Assembly (NCBI GenBank): GCA_003455595.1
Contig: DMQT01000153.1
Span: 11,583 to 18,102, forward strand
From: Betaproteobacteria bacterium
Lineage (GTDB): Bacteria; Pseudomonadota; Gammaproteobacteria; Burkholderiales; Sulfuriferulaceae
Reading direction: 5' to 3'
DNA length: 6,520 nucleotides
Every line of letters begins with the position of its first letter. The stretch's first letter is position 1. Below, one piece after another: positions 6,314-6,520 of this stretch. The position numbers and the translations under genes were made by a program. Under the pieces are notes generated by a model. The model did no database searches. It saw only the letters and a list, made by a program, of their open reading frames with translations, and had not been told where the DNA came from.

Positions 6314-6520
6314 AGACTCCCTCGGCACGTTTAAAGTTCCTGCCGACGCTTGGTACGGCATCCAGACCGCCCGTGCGCTGGACAACTTCCCCATCTCGGG
6401 ACGCATGCCCGACACTGATTTCATCCGCGCGCATGTGCAGATCAAGCTCGCTGCCGCACACGCCAACTGCCAACCGGACTGGCTGGCTGCCAGCCCGCGC
6501 GACGCCATTGTAGCTGCGTG
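6291..6520 (+). CDS. Class II fumarase/aspartase-superfamily lyase, N-terminal part, cut by the window edge
   Basis: The first 76 codons are visible, with no stop before the window ends. The N-terminus YRTEKDSLGTFKVPADAWYG, then IQTARALDNFPISGR and FIRAHVQIKLAAAHAN, is the characteristic opening of the family that includes fumarate hydratase class II and aspartate ammonia-lyase. These are homotetrameric cytosolic enzymes that add or remove water or ammonia across the fumarate double bond. The wording RALDNFPISG looks somewhat more like aspartase-type members than like E. coli FumC, but the catalytic signature (GSxxMPxKxN) lies outside the window, so the reaction cannot be decided. There is no clear Shine-Dalgarno before the ATG. 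The gene is transcribed away from the thioredoxin operon. Confidence 0.88.
   Translation, partial: MTAYRTEKDSLGTFKVPADAWYGIQTARALDNFPISGRMPDTDFIRAHVQIKLAAAHANCQPDWLAASPRDAIVAA

Overview
The window looks like chromosomal DNA from a Gram-negative proteobacterium. It is moderately GC-rich, and it encodes exported thioredoxin-fold proteins, a TolC-type outer-membrane channel and a class II ribonucleotide reductase. The overall look of the proteins suggests a betaproteobacterium, perhaps of the Nitrosomonadales/Gallionellales kind, but that placement is an impression and was not searched.

Layout: six minus-strand genes and one plus-strand gene fill the window with almost no free space. In transcription order on the minus strand they are: a TlpA/ResA-like secreted thioredoxin with CPPC (6241-5777); a second secreted thioredoxin-fold protein with CPFC, SoxW-like (5753-5232); a TolC-family outer-membrane channel (5235-3946); a very short HlyD-type periplasmic adaptor (3934-3416); a large cytosolic YyaL/DUF255 protein with an N-terminal CHWC thioredoxin-like domain (3384-1330); and the N-terminal 415 codons of an adenosylcobalamin-dependent ribonucleotide reductase, nrdJ, which runs off the left edge. 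Gaps between the first five genes are 23, -4, 11 and 31 bp, so they probably form one operon. nrdJ follows after 82 bp and may be read through. On the plus strand, the first 76 codons of a fumarase/aspartase-superfamily lyase start at 6291 and run off the right edge. A compact divergent control region (6242-6290) holds a perfect TATAAT and a 15-bp palindrome.

How the genes may work together: the two exported thioredoxins, the outer-membrane channel and the adaptor all act in the envelope and are tightly coupled. No inner-membrane pump is encoded among them. The adaptor keeps the lipoyl half-motifs and the hairpin-tip motif used to dock TolC, but it ends where the beta-barrel and membrane-proximal domains would begin. 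The combination of a pump-less mini export system with thiol-redox proteins is the most unusual aspect of the window. YyaL and NrdJ are cytosolic. NrdJ needs a dithiol reductant, but a functional link to YyaL is speculation.

No RNA genes, mobile elements, CRISPR arrays or long repeats were seen, and there is no gene-free stretch longer than about 80 bp.
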